A stretch of 64,000 nucleotides of DNA from an uncultured Lachnospiraceae bacterium. GTDB lineage: Bacteria; Bacillota; Clostridia; Lachnospirales; Lachnospiraceae. The notes beneath the pieces are model-generated. The model had not been told where the DNA came from, searched no databases, and saw only the letters and a list, made by a program, of their open reading frames with translations. The stretch lies in NCBI GenBank assembly GCA_900544685.1, contig UQWA01000002.1, positions 62,001 to 126,000 of the forward strand, read 5' to 3'. Positions within the stretch are counted from its first letter, which is position 1; every line of letters begins with the position of its first letter. Both the position numbers and the translations under genes were made by a program. Below, in pieces: positions 50,619-60,362 of the stretch.

Positions 50619-50661
50619 TGTAACTGTTCAGTATCTTCGCAGTGACTTCTGAACAGTTACA
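50619..50661. repeat. 43-bp palindromic element
   Basis: Perfect 13-bp arms TGTAACTGTTCAG / CTGAACAGTTACA around a 17-base loop, in the gap between the cardiolipin synthase and coiled-coil genes. No T run follows on either strand. Related GTAACTG-type palindromes occur at 41359-41374 and 61822-61850. It may be a dispersed intergenic repeat. Confidence 0.7.
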
Positions 50662-50667
50662 TTTCTT

Positions 50668-52299
50668 TCACATCAGCGGTGCAAATAACCGCAACAGACT
50701 TCCTGCAAGTTTTTCCCATGCTGGCAGCCTGTTATAAACCTCCTTTGTTACTTTTTCGCATGACTTCAGAGATTCCTGAAAATCTGCTTCAATTGTGGCT
50801 ATCTCTTTATTCTTATACAGAAGGGCCGCACATTCAAAACTCAGATACAGACTTCGAAAATCCATGTTGATACTTCCCACTACTGCTTTTTCATCATCGG
50901 ACACAACGACCTTCGAATGCACAAACCCCGGCAGGAATTCATAGATCTCCACCCCTGCATCCAGCAATTCATTGTAAAAAGTCCGTGCCAGAATAAATGC
51001 ATACTTTTTATCCGGAATATGAGGCATGATAATCTTCACATCCACGCCACGCTTTGCTGCGTAAGTCAGTGCCACAATCATATTGTGATCCAGTACCAGA
51101 TAAGGTGTCATAATATGCACATACTTTTTTGCCGTATTTAAAATATCCAAATATACAAGTTCTCCCACCTGCTCATCATCCAGTGGGTTGTCGTCATATG
51201 GAATTACAAATCCTTTTCCTTCTTCACTGCACTTTGGAATCGGCATCTGAATGTATCTGCGGTATTCTTCCAATAGATGATCATCCGTCGTTTCTCTTTC
51301 TGCCCTGGAGAGCTTCACATATTCCACCACATTCCACATCTGAAGAAACATCAGAGTAAAGTCCCTTACTGCATCTCCTTTGAGCATCAGGCAGGCATCT
51401 TTCCAGTAACCAAATCTTTCCTTCTGATTAATGTATTCATCTGCCAGATTGATTCCCCCGGTAAATGCCGTATGTCCGTCCACAACCATGATTTTCCGAT
51501 GGTCACGGTTATTCTGTACGGTGGATAACAACGGTACAATCGGTGAAAATACCTGACATTTGATTCCTTCTTCATTCAGATGTCTGGCATAGTGAACCGG
51601 AAGACGGAAATAATCACTCATGCCATCATACATAATACGTACTTCCACGCCTTCTCTTACCTTCGCTCTCAGAATCTCCAGTATGGTTTCCCACATATAT
51701 CCCTGATCCACTATAAAAAATTCAATAAAAATATAATGTTTTGCTGCTGACAGTTCCTGCAGTATTACATCAAATGCACTTTCACCGCTTGGATAATAGC
51801 GCACCGTGGTGTTGGTATGCACTGCACTGTTACTCACCTTACGCAGATAAGAAACCATATTCGCAATCTGATCTGATTCTGCTTCCAGCGCAGCCCGGTC
51901 TTCTTCTTTCTGCTCTGACAGACTGGCTGTCCTGGCCACTTCTTTTACCACTTTCTGATTTAGGAGATGGCTCTCCATCTGCAGATGAAAATACAGGTAA
52001 AACAATGCTCCGAATACCGGAACCGTCAAAATCGGAACCATCCAGGCAATCTTAAATGCAGGATTCCCTTTACGGTTAATCAGATATACACTAAGCACAA
52101 ATCCCAGAAAAATCGATCCACCGTAAATAGCGAATATATAATTACTCAGGAATCGGAATCCCACCAGAAGTAATCCAATCTGAAGCAAAATCAGTATCAG
52201 AAGGATACCGGTACGTCCAAATATAACACTTAAAACGCCTCTTTTACCACGATTCAAATGTTCCTTCTGTTTCATCAAAAACTGTTTTTTCTTCTCCAC
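50668..52299 (-). CDS. cls: Cardiolipin synthase
   Basis: 543 aa membrane phospholipase-D-family enzyme that joins two phosphatidylglycerols. Three hydrophobic N-terminal helices (about residues 25-110) with the PLDc_N pattern RKGNPAFKIAWMVPILTVPVFGALFYL are followed by two HKD motifs: NRDHRKIMVVDGHTAFTGGIN and VHSKVVVSDDEKAVVGSINMDFRS. The start is GTG 52299 preceded by GAGG; an ATG eight codons later has no good site. It is third after the pseudouridine synthase and ligA genes. Full length for the family. Confidence 0.93.
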   Translation of the reverse strand: MEKKKQFLMKQKEHLNRGKRGVLSVIFGRTGILLILILLQIGLLLVGFRFLSNYIFAIYGGSIFLGFVLSVYLINRKGNPAFKIAWMVPILTVPVFGALFYLYFHLQMESHLLNQKVVKEVARTASLSEQKEEDRAALEAESDQIANMVSYLRKVSNSAVHTNTTVRYYPSGESAFDVILQELSAAKHYIFIEFFIVDQGYMWETILEILRAKVREGVEVRIMYDGMSDYFRLPVHYARHLNEEGIKCQVFSPIVPLLSTVQNNRDHRKIMVVDGHTAFTGGINLADEYINQKERFGYWKDACLMLKGDAVRDFTLMFLQMWNVVEYVKLSRAERETTDDHLLEEYRRYIQMPIPKCSEEGKGFVIPYDDNPLDDEQVGELVYLDILNTAKKYVHIMTPYLVLDHNMIVALTYAAKRGVDVKIIMPHIPDKKYAFILARTFYNELLDAGVEIYEFLPGFVHSKVVVSDDEKAVVGSINMDFRSLYLSFECAALLYKNKEIATIEADFQESLKSCEKVTKEVYNRLPAWEKLAGSLLRLFAPLM

Positions 52300-52335
52300 T
52301 CAAACGCCTCGATTCTTTCTCTTTGCTGTCTTTTG

Positions 52336-54330
52336 TCAGTGTTTTTCTCCAATCATCTTTAAAAATTCTTCTTCCGTAATTACCGGAACACCAAGCTGCT
52401 GTGCCTTGGCCAGCTTGCTTCCGGCATTCTCCCCGGCAAGCACATAATCCGTCTTCTTTGATACAGAACCCGCCGCCTTTCCTCCGCACTGAAGAATCTT
52501 ATCAGTAGCTTCTTTTCTCCCCATAGTCGGCAGCGTTCCAGTCACTACCAGCGTTTTTCCACTCAGCACACCGCCTTCTGCCTGCACAGTTGCTTCCATT
52601 CGAACGCCTTCTGCTGCCATCTTCTCCAGGAGCTTCCGGTTCTCTTCGTCTGCAAAAAAGTCATAAATTGAGCATGCACTGATCTGCCCAATATCTGGCA
52701 CTTCTTCCAGTTCCTCCACAGTTGCCCTCTCCAGTTTCTCCATGGATCCAAAATGCTGCATCAATTCTCTTGCTGTTGCCTTGCCCACATTCGGAATACC
52801 AAGTCCTGCCAGCAGATGCTGTGGTTCCTTTTTCTTGGATTCTTCTATGGCTGCTAATAGCTTATCGGTATTCTTTTCTTTTCCGATCAGACCTTTTTCA
52901 ATCAGTTCCTCACGGTAATTTTTCAGTGTAAAGATATCCGCTACATTTTCCAGATATCCCTGACGTACCAGCTCTACGATATAGTTTTCTCCGAATCCTT
53001 TAATATCCATAGCATCTCTGCCTACAAAATTAATGATATGGCGTTCCTTCTGTGCCGGGCAGTTAATACCGGTACATTTGATATCAGCAGTTTCTTTTTC
53101 CCGCACTGCCGGTGCTCCGCACACCGGACAGCAATCCGGGATTCGGAACTTTACCGTACCCTCTGGACGTTTCTCCTTTACCACTGACTTGATCTTCGGA
53201 ATAATCTCCCCGGACTTGTATACTACAATGGTATCCCCGATGCCGATATCCAGATCATCGATAAAGTCCTGATTATGCAGGGTTGCCCTGGATACACTGG
53301 TACCACACAGTCGGATTGGATCAAAAATTGCCGTTGGGGTAATTCTTCCAGTACGCCCTACGGATAATTCAATATCACGAAGCACAGTCTCTTTTTCTTC
53401 CGGCGGATACTTGTAAGCCACTGCCCATCTCGGCACTTTGGATGTTTCTCCCACCGTCACACGATCCTGCAGGTTATTTAACTTTACAACTGCACCGTCA
53501 ATATCATAGCCCAGATTCCCACGCTGCTCTCCAATCTTCTGAATGGCTTTCCACACTTCTTCTCCCGTGGTACAGACTTGATAGTTCTCAATTACTTTCA
53601 CGCCATTGCCCTTTAAATACTCATAGCCTTCTGTATGGGTAGTAAAAATTCTGCCCTGAGTCTCCTGAATATTAAAAATAAACATGGACAGATTGCGTTC
53701 TTTTGTAATTTTGCTGTCCAGCTGACGCAGGGTTCCTGCTGCACAGTTTCTCGGATTAGCAAAGGTTTTTTTTCCCAACAGCTCCTGCTTCGCATTCACT
53801 GCATCAAAAGCTTCATTGGTCATATAGACCTCACCACGGATCTCGATATAAGGAATGGGATGCTTCAGTTTCTTTTTCACATCTTTGATTACACGGGCAT
53901 TCTCTGTTACATCCTCGCCCTGGATAATGCCATCTCCTCTGGTAATGGCTGTGGTCATCACTCCGTCCGTATAGCGGATTGCCATAGACAGTCCGTCAAT
54001 CTTGGTCTCAACTACGAACTCTGGATGATCTAACTGCTGCTGCATACTCTCCACAAACTGCATCACTTCTTCTTTGGAAAATACATCCTGAAGGCTGAGC
54101 ATCGGCACTCTGTGACGTACCAGTACACCCGCTTCCCTCTTGGCAGTGCCACCCACATGCTGTGTGGGAGAATCCAGGGTGATGCGCTCCGGATGTTCTG
54201 CTTCCAGCTTCTTTAATTCCTGCATCAGCATATCGTATTCATAATCTGTAATCTCAGGATCGTCCTGATTATAATATCGGTCAATATGATAATTGATAAT
54301 TTCCCGTAATTCGTCTATTCTGTCTTTCAT
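52336..54330 (-). CDS. ligA: NAD-dependent DNA ligase LigA
   Basis: 664 aa, complete. The adenylation lysine is in VETKIDGLSMAIRY. NTase motifs (GEDVTENARVIKDV, NPRNCAAGTLRQLDSKI) and the OB-fold region (SVGRTGRITPTAIFDPI) follow. The four-Cys zinc finger is CPVCG...CTGINCPAQ, then come HhH repeats (GLGIPNVGKATARELMQHFGS), and a C-terminal BRCT domain starts near GGVLSGKTLVVTGTLPTMGRKEA. Its start overlaps the upstream pseudouridine synthase by 4 bp. Essential for replication and repair. Confidence 0.97.
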   Translation of the reverse strand: MKDRIDELREIINYHIDRYYNQDDPEITDYEYDMLMQELKKLEAEHPERITLDSPTQHVGGTAKREAGVLVRHRVPMLSLQDVFSKEEVMQFVESMQQQLDHPEFVVETKIDGLSMAIRYTDGVMTTAITRGDGIIQGEDVTENARVIKDVKKKLKHPIPYIEIRGEVYMTNEAFDAVNAKQELLGKKTFANPRNCAAGTLRQLDSKITKERNLSMFIFNIQETQGRIFTTHTEGYEYLKGNGVKVIENYQVCTTGEEVWKAIQKIGEQRGNLGYDIDGAVVKLNNLQDRVTVGETSKVPRWAVAYKYPPEEKETVLRDIELSVGRTGRITPTAIFDPIRLCGTSVSRATLHNQDFIDDLDIGIGDTIVVYKSGEIIPKIKSVVKEKRPEGTVKFRIPDCCPVCGAPAVREKETADIKCTGINCPAQKERHIINFVGRDAMDIKGFGENYIVELVRQGYLENVADIFTLKNYREELIEKGLIGKEKNTDKLLAAIEESKKKEPQHLLAGLGIPNVGKATARELMQHFGSMEKLERATVEELEEVPDIGQISACSIYDFFADEENRKLLEKMAAEGVRMEATVQAEGGVLSGKTLVVTGTLPTMGRKEATDKILQCGGKAAGSVSKKTDYVLAGENAGSKLAKAQQLGVPVITEEEFLKMIGEKH

Positions 54331-55091
54331 GATCTGGATTCCTTTATTCTCTCATATAATTCTTCTATTTCCTGGTCAGATACTTCCCTGTACTCCCCTG
54401 TTTTCAGATTACCAAGAGAAATATTCATAATACGTACTCTCTTCAGACGCAATACTTTACAGCCACACTCCTGGCACATCCGGCGGATCTGTCGGTTCAG
54501 TCCCTGGGTCAGGATAATGGAAAACTTCTTTTCCCCTATCTTCTTCACCTTGCAGGGTCTGGTTTTTACCTCCAACTGGGAAAGCCATACCCCCTGCTGC
54601 ATCTTATGAATAAACTTTTCCGTCACCGGGCGGTCAATCTCTACCTCATACTCTTTCTCATGATAGTTTCCAGCCCTCATGATTTTATTCAGGATATCAC
54701 CGTGGTTCGTCATTAAAAGCAATCCTTCAGAATCCTTATCCAGCCTTCCGATAGGAAAGACTCTCTTTGAATAATTCAAAAACGCATCGATGGTGATATC
54801 TCCCCACCGGTCATCCGTGCTGCAAAGAATACCCCGCGGCTTGTTCACAGCCAGCAGGATCATCTTTTTTTCTCGCTTTGCCTGCTGTCCTTCTACTGTT
54901 ACCTTTTGCGTTGGGAACACTTTTTGTCCTGTATTGGCAACTTTTCCATCCACGAAAACCTTCCCCATCTCAATAAGCCGGTCTGCTTCCCTTCTGGAAC
55001 AGATCCCGGCTTCGCTTAAATATTTATTCAGCCGGACTGGCTTGTTTTCATCCTTTTGTTCAAACTCCGACTGCATTCGGTTGTTATGCAT
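54327..55091 (-). CDS. Pseudouridine synthase, RluF/RsuA family
   Basis: 254 aa. An N-terminal S4 RNA-binding domain (VRLNKYLSEAGICSRREADRLIEMGKVFVDGKVA, about residues 19-52) is followed by the catalytic domain: the active Asp is in PIGRLDKDSEGLLLMTNHGD, and RQIRRMCQECGCKVLRLKRVRI comes near the end. The short FLNYSKRVFPIGRLDKD spacing suits the RluF-type 23S rRNA enzymes; the exact uridine cannot be assigned. First gene of the rlu-ligA-cls operon, with a good promoter at 55122-55150. Confidence 0.92.
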   Translation of the reverse strand: MHNNRMQSEFEQKDENKPVRLNKYLSEAGICSRREADRLIEMGKVFVDGKVANTGQKVFPTQKVTVEGQQAKREKKMILLAVNKPRGILCSTDDRWGDITIDAFLNYSKRVFPIGRLDKDSEGLLLMTNHGDILNKIMRAGNYHEKEYEVEIDRPVTEKFIHKMQQGVWLSQLEVKTRPCKVKKIGEKKFSIILTQGLNRQIRRMCQECGCKVLRLKRVRIMNISLGNLKTGEYREVSDQEIEELYERIKESRS

Positions 55092-55121
55092 AAATCTTTC
55101 ACGCTCCTCAAAGATTCATTA

Positions 55122-55150
55122 AGTATAACATTTCATTGCAATAATTTCAA
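55122..55150 (-). promoter_or_regulatory. Promoter of the rlu-ligA-cls operon
   Basis: Minus strand TTGAAA (55145-55150), 17 bp, TATACT (55122-55127) with an extended TGT in front. It overlaps the divergent promoter for the DUF6062 gene. Confidence 0.7.
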
Positions 55151-55164
55151 CACTCGCCTATACT
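55136..55164 (+). promoter_or_regulatory. Promoter of the DUF6062 gene
   Basis: TTGCAA (55136-55141), 17 bp, TATACT (55159-55164). It shares bases with the opposing promoter, so both cannot be occupied at once. Confidence 0.65.
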
Positions 55165-55198
55165 GGTTTATATGAGATAAATACAAGGAGATACGGCT

Positions 55199-55969
55199 AT
55201 GAAAGAGTCTATTTATACCATCCCTCTGATGGATGCTTTTCGTTCCGAAGACGAATGTCCTTTCTGTTTTCTGGAACGTCAGATTGAGGAACATTCCATT
55301 GATTTTGTCCTTGGAAGCGGTGCTTCTTATATGGAAGACGATATCCGTGCCCAGACCGATGCCGCCGGTTTCTGCCGCCATCACTATAAAAAGCTGTATG
55401 ATTATGGCAACCGTCTGGGGGCTGCCCTGATTCTAAGTACCCATTTTCATAAATTGAATGCAAATCTGGATGCAGAGATTAAGAAATTTACTCCCGGGAA
55501 AAGCAGCCTGATAAAGCGGTTCAAAAAAAGCAGTTTCAAAGATACACCTTCCACTTCCATTGGTCAGTGGGTACAAAATCAGACTTCTCACTGCTATATC
55601 TGTGACCACATCTGTTCTGATTATCAACGATATCTGGATACCTTCTTCGAACTGTACAAAAAAGAGCCTTCCTTTAAAAAACTCTTTGAAGAAAGTAAAG
55701 GCTTCTGCCTGACTCATTTTGGCGACCTGGCTGATCTGGCTGACAGCAAACTGGGTAATAAAGAAAAAGACGCCTTCTTCCCTGCCTTTTTTCAACTTAT
55801 GCAGGAGAATCTGAAGCGTCTTGAAAATGAAGTGTTATGGTTTACTGAAAAATATGACTATCGGAATCGTGATAAAGACTGGGGGACATCCCGCGACAGC
55901 ATACAGCGATGTATGCAGAAAGACCGGGGAGGACATCCGGCTGATCCGCCTTACGAATCCGACCGATAG
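55199..55969 (+). CDS. DUF6062 family protein
   Basis: 256 aa cytoplasmic protein of unknown function, recognised as DUF6062 from its opening (ESIYTIPLMDAFRSEDECPFCFLERQIEEHSIDFVLG). Paired cysteines occur in ECPFCFLE, GFCRHHYKKL, HCYICDHIC and GFCLTHFGDL, an arrangement that suggests two Cys2-His-type metal sites in repeated halves. AAGGAGATACGG precedes ATG 55199. It stands alone between two divergent or convergent units. The last ~25 residues are polar and probably disordered. Confidence 0.88.
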   Translation: MKESIYTIPLMDAFRSEDECPFCFLERQIEEHSIDFVLGSGASYMEDDIRAQTDAAGFCRHHYKKLYDYGNRLGAALILSTHFHKLNANLDAEIKKFTPGKSSLIKRFKKSSFKDTPSTSIGQWVQNQTSHCYICDHICSDYQRYLDTFFELYKKEPSFKKLFEESKGFCLTHFGDLADLADSKLGNKEKDAFFPAFFQLMQENLKRLENEVLWFTEKYDYRNRDKDWGTSRDSIQRCMQKDRGGHPADPPYESDR

Positions 55970-55981
55970 ATCTGGACACGC

Positions 55982-56016
55982 AAACTGGCATCGATTTTGC
56001 TTCTCGATGCCAGTTT
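55982..56016. terminator. Bidirectional terminator
   Basis: Long perfect stem AAACTGGCATCGA / TCGATGCCAGTTT (55982-55994, 56004-56016) between the convergent DUF6062 and homocysteine methyltransferase genes. Confidence 0.8.
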
Positions 56017-56033
56017 ATCTGATCCCTGTTATC

Positions 56034-56900
56034 TTATGCCAATTTCTTTAGCTCTCTTATGAAATCTGGTGTGGTACCGCAGCATCCGCCTACAATCTTC
56101 GCACCTTTTTCCAGTAATACTTTCATGCTTTCCCCAAACTTCTCAGGTGTCAGATCATAAATTGCTTCTCCATTATCTAAGATCTTTGGCATACCTGCAT
56201 TTGGCTTTACAATCATCGGTATGGTCAGGATATTGTTCAGTCCCTCTACAATGGATACCAACTGTTCCGGTCCTACAGAACAGTTAATTCCCACTGCATC
56301 CGCCCCCATTGCCTGGAGAGTCTCTGCAGCTTCAAAGATATGTCCGCCGGCGTAGATACTGCCGTCTGCATCAATGGTCATGCTGCACAAAACCGGCAGA
56401 TCGCAGATCTCATGTGCTGCATCTAACGCTGCCATGGCTTCATCCATACTGGTCATGGTCTCCATCAAAAGCACGTCTACTCCCGCATCGATCATGTATT
56501 TCATCTGCTCTTTGTAGCGTTCCATGGCTTTCTCATAGGTGGCATCCGGTGACATACCGATCATTTTTACAATAGCGGTTACGTCTCCCGCCACATAGGC
56601 TTTGCCATCTACCGCTTTTTTGCTGATCTGGACCAGTTCATGATTCATCTCTTCTGCCTGCGCCCCCAGTCCGTAACCGCTTAAATTAAAACGGTTTGCT
56701 CCGAAGGTCGGTGCGCACAGAATCTGGCTTCCTGCTTCCACATAATCCTTCTGAAGGTCGATCAGTACATCTGGGTGATCCAGAATCCACTCTTCCGTGC
56801 AAATACCTCTCGGCATACCCATAGCAAACAAATTGGAACCGGTTGCTCCATCAAGAAGTATCACATTCTCTGACAGTTTCTGAAATTCTTCTTTTGTCAT
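56034..56900 (-). CDS. Homocysteine S-methyltransferase family protein
   Basis: 288 aa. A zinc-dependent methyltransferase barrel, similar to the N-terminal domain of MetH. It opens ILLDGATGSNLFAMGMPRG. The zinc ligands are Cys in GINCSVGPEQL (near residue 205) and the Cys pair in IVGGCCGTTPDFI near the C-terminus. AAGGAGGATAT-type spacing (GTAGGAGG) precedes ATG 56900. It is 8 bp downstream of asnB and probably co-transcribed. The methyl donor is not evident; no cobalamin or folate domain is attached, so a partner elsewhere may complete methionine synthesis. Confidence 0.9.
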   Translation of the reverse strand: MTKEEFQKLSENVILLDGATGSNLFAMGMPRGICTEEWILDHPDVLIDLQKDYVEAGSQILCAPTFGANRFNLSGYGLGAQAEEMNHELVQISKKAVDGKAYVAGDVTAIVKMIGMSPDATYEKAMERYKEQMKYMIDAGVDVLLMETMTSMDEAMAALDAAHEICDLPVLCSMTIDADGSIYAGGHIFEAAETLQAMGADAVGINCSVGPEQLVSIVEGLNNILTIPMIVKPNAGMPKILDNGEAIYDLTPEKFGESMKVLLEKGAKIVGGCCGTTPDFIRELKKLA

Positions 56901-56908
56901 ATATCCTC

Positions 56909-58756
56909 CTACGCAGCCTTCATCTCATCCTCAAAGAATACATGATACCATACCAGGAAAGAATAGATGGTCCAGATCTTACGGCTGTTATCTTTTACTC
57001 CGTTTTTATGGTCATCCAGCAGGCGCATAATCGGCTCTGTATGGAAATATTTTTTTGCTGCCGGACTTTCGAAAGCTTCTTTCACTTTGCCATATCCGGT
57101 TTCTTCCTTTAACCATACACGAATCGGCACCGGAAATCCCAGTTTCTTTTTATTAGTGGTAAATTCTGGCAGGCAAGGCTCTGCCACACGGCGGAAAGCA
57201 AACTTAGTGGTCTTGTCTTTCAGCTTCATATTGGTGCGGATCTGTCTTGCCACCTGGAATACCTCTTTATCCAGAAATGGTACACGCAGTTCCAGTGAAT
57301 GTGCCATACTCATCTTATCTGCTTTCAGCAGGATATCACCCGGAAGCCAGTTGGTCAGATCAATATACTGCATCTTGGTAGTATCATCATACTTGCTCAT
57401 TTTCTTATATTTTGCAGCAAGAAGCGCTTCCGGCGAAGGTGCATTGGTTTTTATCTTCAACAGTTTCTTACGTTCCTCTTCCGTGAAAATATTCGCATTA
57501 CCGATGAAACGTTCTTCCACAGACTTGCTGGCACGAATGATATAGCTTCGTCCCTTCATGCCTTCCGGCAGCTTTTCAGCAAGATTTGCCATGCTCTTTC
57601 TCCAGCTCTTTGGCAGCCAGGACAGCCAGCGTAAAGATAATGGTTCTCTGTAAATCGTATATCCGCCAAAGAACTCGTCTGCTCCCTCTCCAGATGTAAC
57701 GACTTTTACCTGTTTGGCTGCTTCTCTTGCCACAAAATACAGTGCGATGGCAGCCGGATCAGCCAGTGGTTCATCCATATGATACATGATCTTCGGCATC
57801 TCACCCCAGTATTCCTCTTCGGTAATCTGGTGGCTGTAATTCTCCAGCCCCAGGAACTTGGCACATTCTTCTGCATATTGTGTCTCGCTGTACTGATTGT
57901 TCTTATCAAAAAATCCTACGGTAAAGGTCTTCTTTCCGGAATATTTTGCTGCAATATAGCTGGAATCCACACCACTGGAAAGGAATGCACCTACTTCTAC
58001 GTCGGCCAGCATATGCTTGTCCACAGAATCCTCCAGTACGTTTGTCAGCTTCTTTACCAGTTCTTCCTGACTGTCCTTGGAAACTGGTTCCAGAGTTGGG
58101 TCAAAATACTGTGTCACATTCAGTTCTCCGTTCTGGTAAGTCAGATAATGTCCCGGAAGGAGGCGGTACACGCCCTTGAAAAAGGTCTCCGGCAGATTGG
58201 AATACTGGAAAGAAAGGTACTCTTCCAGAGCTTCGTTATTGACTTCTTTTTTGAATCCCGGAAACTCCAAAATACTCTTAATCTCTGAACCAAATACCAG
58301 ATTGCCACGAATCATGGCGTAATATACCGGCTTGATTCCAAAGAAATCTCTTGCCATAAACAGTCTCTTTTTCTTATTATCCCAGATGGCAAATCCGAAC
58401 ATACCACGAAGCTCATGCACCAGCTTCTCGCCGTACTCTTCATATCCATGCACCAGAGTCTCGGTATCGGAACTGTTCTGAAACACATGCCCTTTTGTTT
58501 TAAAACGTTCTCTCAGTTCCGGGCTGTTGTAGATCTCTCCGTTAAAGACAATGCCAACTTCTCCATCTTCATTAAACATCGGCTGTGACCCATTCTCCAG
58601 GTCAATAATACTCAATCGGCGAAATCCCAATGCTACCTGATCATTCACGTATTTTCCTGCAGAATCCGGACCACGGTGAACAATCACCTTCATCATATCA
58701 TCTAGAATCTGTTCTTTATTTCCCTGTTTTCCAACAAATCCAACTATACCGCACAT
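56909..58756 (-). CDS. asnB: Asparagine synthase (glutamine-hydrolysing)
   Basis: 615 aa. The class-II glutaminase domain begins with the catalytic Cys2 (MCGIVGFVG) and has RRLSIIDLENGSQPMF, GEIYN and SSDTETLVHGYEEYG. The synthetase domain carries the PP-loop AFLSSGVDSSYIAA (about residues 258-271), VTSGEGADEFFGGY and HSLELRVPFLDKEV. Start: ATG 58756 behind AGAGG, with a strong promoter at 58839-58867. It makes asparagine from aspartate with glutamine nitrogen and lies beside gdhA, so the two nitrogen-assimilation genes are neighbours. Confidence 0.95.
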   Translation of the reverse strand: MCGIVGFVGKQGNKEQILDDMMKVIVHRGPDSAGKYVNDQVALGFRRLSIIDLENGSQPMFNEDGEVGIVFNGEIYNSPELRERFKTKGHVFQNSSDTETLVHGYEEYGEKLVHELRGMFGFAIWDNKKKRLFMARDFFGIKPVYYAMIRGNLVFGSEIKSILEFPGFKKEVNNEALEEYLSFQYSNLPETFFKGVYRLLPGHYLTYQNGELNVTQYFDPTLEPVSKDSQEELVKKLTNVLEDSVDKHMLADVEVGAFLSSGVDSSYIAAKYSGKKTFTVGFFDKNNQYSETQYAEECAKFLGLENYSHQITEEEYWGEMPKIMYHMDEPLADPAAIALYFVAREAAKQVKVVTSGEGADEFFGGYTIYREPLSLRWLSWLPKSWRKSMANLAEKLPEGMKGRSYIIRASKSVEERFIGNANIFTEEERKKLLKIKTNAPSPEALLAAKYKKMSKYDDTTKMQYIDLTNWLPGDILLKADKMSMAHSLELRVPFLDKEVFQVARQIRTNMKLKDKTTKFAFRRVAEPCLPEFTTNKKKLGFPVPIRVWLKEETGYGKVKEAFESPAAKKYFHTEPIMRLLDDHKNGVKDNSRKIWTIYSFLVWYHVFFEDEMKAA

Positions 58757-58838
58757 ATCTTTTCATTCCTCTTTTTCTTATCTCTTGTGGTCCGATATGA
58801 ACCATATTATTTATATCTTTTCCAAAATTTCAAACCTT

Positions 58839-58867
58839 AGTATAGCAAAGATCCCTGTGTTTGGCAA
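58839..58867 (-). promoter_or_regulatory. asnB promoter
   Basis: Minus strand TTGCCA (58862-58867), 17 bp, TATACT (58839-58844) with extended TGC in front. The leader to the asnB ATG is about 75 nt with no evident structure. Confidence 0.7.
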
Positions 58868-58924
58868 ATTTTTTGTTATGCGGTTTTCTGATAGATGTAC
58901 TTTCTTTTTTGCATCAGTTTTAGT

Positions 58925-58965
58925 CAAAAAACAGGAGGCTGGGAAAAAGCTCCGCAGCCTCCTGT
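58925..58965 (-). terminator. gdhA terminator
   Basis: 11-bp stem ACAGGAGGCTG / CAGCCTCCTGT (58931-58941, 58955-58965) followed on the minus strand by TTTTTTGAC, just after the gdhA stop. Confidence 0.9.
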
Positions 58966-59001
58966 AATGCTTCATTTATTTTGTTTTTCTTTTCCGGTAT
59001 C

Positions 59002-60336
59002 TTATACAATACCCTGAGCGGTCATAGCGTCTACGACTTTTTCGAATCCGGCAATGTTAGCACCTGCAACATAGTTGCCTTCCATACCGTATCGTTTTGC
59101 AGCATCTACCATGTTGTGTGTGATGTTGATCATGATCTGCTGAAGCTTGTTGTCTACTTCTTCGAATGTCCAGCTCAGTCTCTCGCTGTTCTGTGACATC
59201 TCCAGAGCGGATGTTGCTACACCACCTGCATTGGCAGCTTTTCCAGGAGCGAAGATCACTCCGTTCTTCTGAAGGTATTCAGTAGCTTCCAGAGTAGTAG
59301 GCATATTCGCACCTTCGCATACAGCAGTTACACCGTTAGCAACCAGCTGCTGTGCATCTTCCAGATGCAGTTCATTCTGTGTAGCACACGGAAGAGCCAG
59401 GTCTACTTTTACGCTCCATACGCCGCGTCCTTCATGATATTCAGAATTTGGACGATATTTCTTGTATTCTGTCAGACGTGCACGGTTCACTTCTTTGATC
59501 TCTTTTAATGCAGCTACATCAATTCCTTCCGGATCATATACCCATCCGTTGGAGTCTGAGCAGGTTACTACTTTTGCTCCAAGCTGCTGTGCTTTCTGAA
59601 TTGCATAAGTTGCAACGTTACCTGATCCGGAAACTGCAACGGTCATGCCTTTGATATCTTTACCGTTCAGCTTTAACAGTTCCTGTGTCAGATATAACAG
59701 ACCATATCCTGTAGCTTCTGTTCTTGCAAGAGATCCGCCGTAGGAAAGTCCTTTACCTGTCAGAACTCCTTCATACAGACCTGTCAGTCTCTTGTACTGT
59801 CCGTACATATAACCGATCTCTCTTGCACCTGTTCCGATATCACCTGCAGGTACGTCTTCGTTTGCTCCGATATATTTGCTCAGCTCTGTCATAAAGCTCT
59901 GGCAGAATGCCATTACTTCTCTGTCTGATTTACCCTTAGGATCGAAGTCTGATCCACCTTTACCACCGCCGATTGGCAAGCCTGTCAGAGAGTTTTTGAA
60001 AATCTGCTCAAATCCAAGGAACTTGATGATACCTAAGTTTACAGATGGATGAAGTCTTAATCCTCCCTTGTAAGGTCCGATTGCACTGTTAAACTGTACA
60101 CGGTATCCGGTATTCACCTGAACCTGTCCCTTATCATCTACCCAAGGTACGCGGAACTTGATCTGTCTTTCCGGTTCAACCAGTCTCTCCAGTAATGCAT
60201 CTTTTCTGAACTTTTCTTCATTGGCTTCAATTACAACTCTCAGAGATTCCAGAACCTCTTTGACTGCCTGATGGAATTCAGGTTCTGCTGGATTTTTTTT
60301 CACTACCTGTTCAATTACCTCATCAACATATGACAT
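59002..60336 (-). CDS. gdhA: Glutamate dehydrogenase (NADP-type)
   Basis: 444 aa, the usual length of hexameric GdhA. Motifs: GYRVQFNSAIGPYKGGLRLHPSVNLGIIKFLGFEQIFKNSLTGLPIGGGKGGSDFDPKGKSD, containing the catalytic-lysine region; VPAGDIGTGAREIGYMYG; and the Rossmann loop VAVSGSGNVATYAIQKAQQLG. The ALEMSQNSERLSWTFEEVD segment near the C-terminus is typical of the NADP-dependent anabolic class, although coenzyme choice is inferred. AAGGAGGAATATG precedes ATG 60336. The leader carries a terminator-like hairpin (60363-60396), so expression is probably controlled by attenuation. Confidence 0.95.
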   Translation of the reverse strand: MSYVDEVIEQVVKKNPAEPEFHQAVKEVLESLRVVIEANEEKFRKDALLERLVEPERQIKFRVPWVDDKGQVQVNTGYRVQFNSAIGPYKGGLRLHPSVNLGIIKFLGFEQIFKNSLTGLPIGGGKGGSDFDPKGKSDREVMAFCQSFMTELSKYIGANEDVPAGDIGTGAREIGYMYGQYKRLTGLYEGVLTGKGLSYGGSLARTEATGYGLLYLTQELLKLNGKDIKGMTVAVSGSGNVATYAIQKAQQLGAKVVTCSDSNGWVYDPEGIDVAALKEIKEVNRARLTEYKKYRPNSEYHEGRGVWSVKVDLALPCATQNELHLEDAQQLVANGVTAVCEGANMPTTLEATEYLQKNGVIFAPGKAANAGGVATSALEMSQNSERLSWTFEEVDNKLQQIMINITHNMVDAAKRYGMEGNYVAGANIAGFEKVVDAMTAQGIV

Positions 60337-60362
60337 TTTTCATATTCCTCCTTAAATCCGGG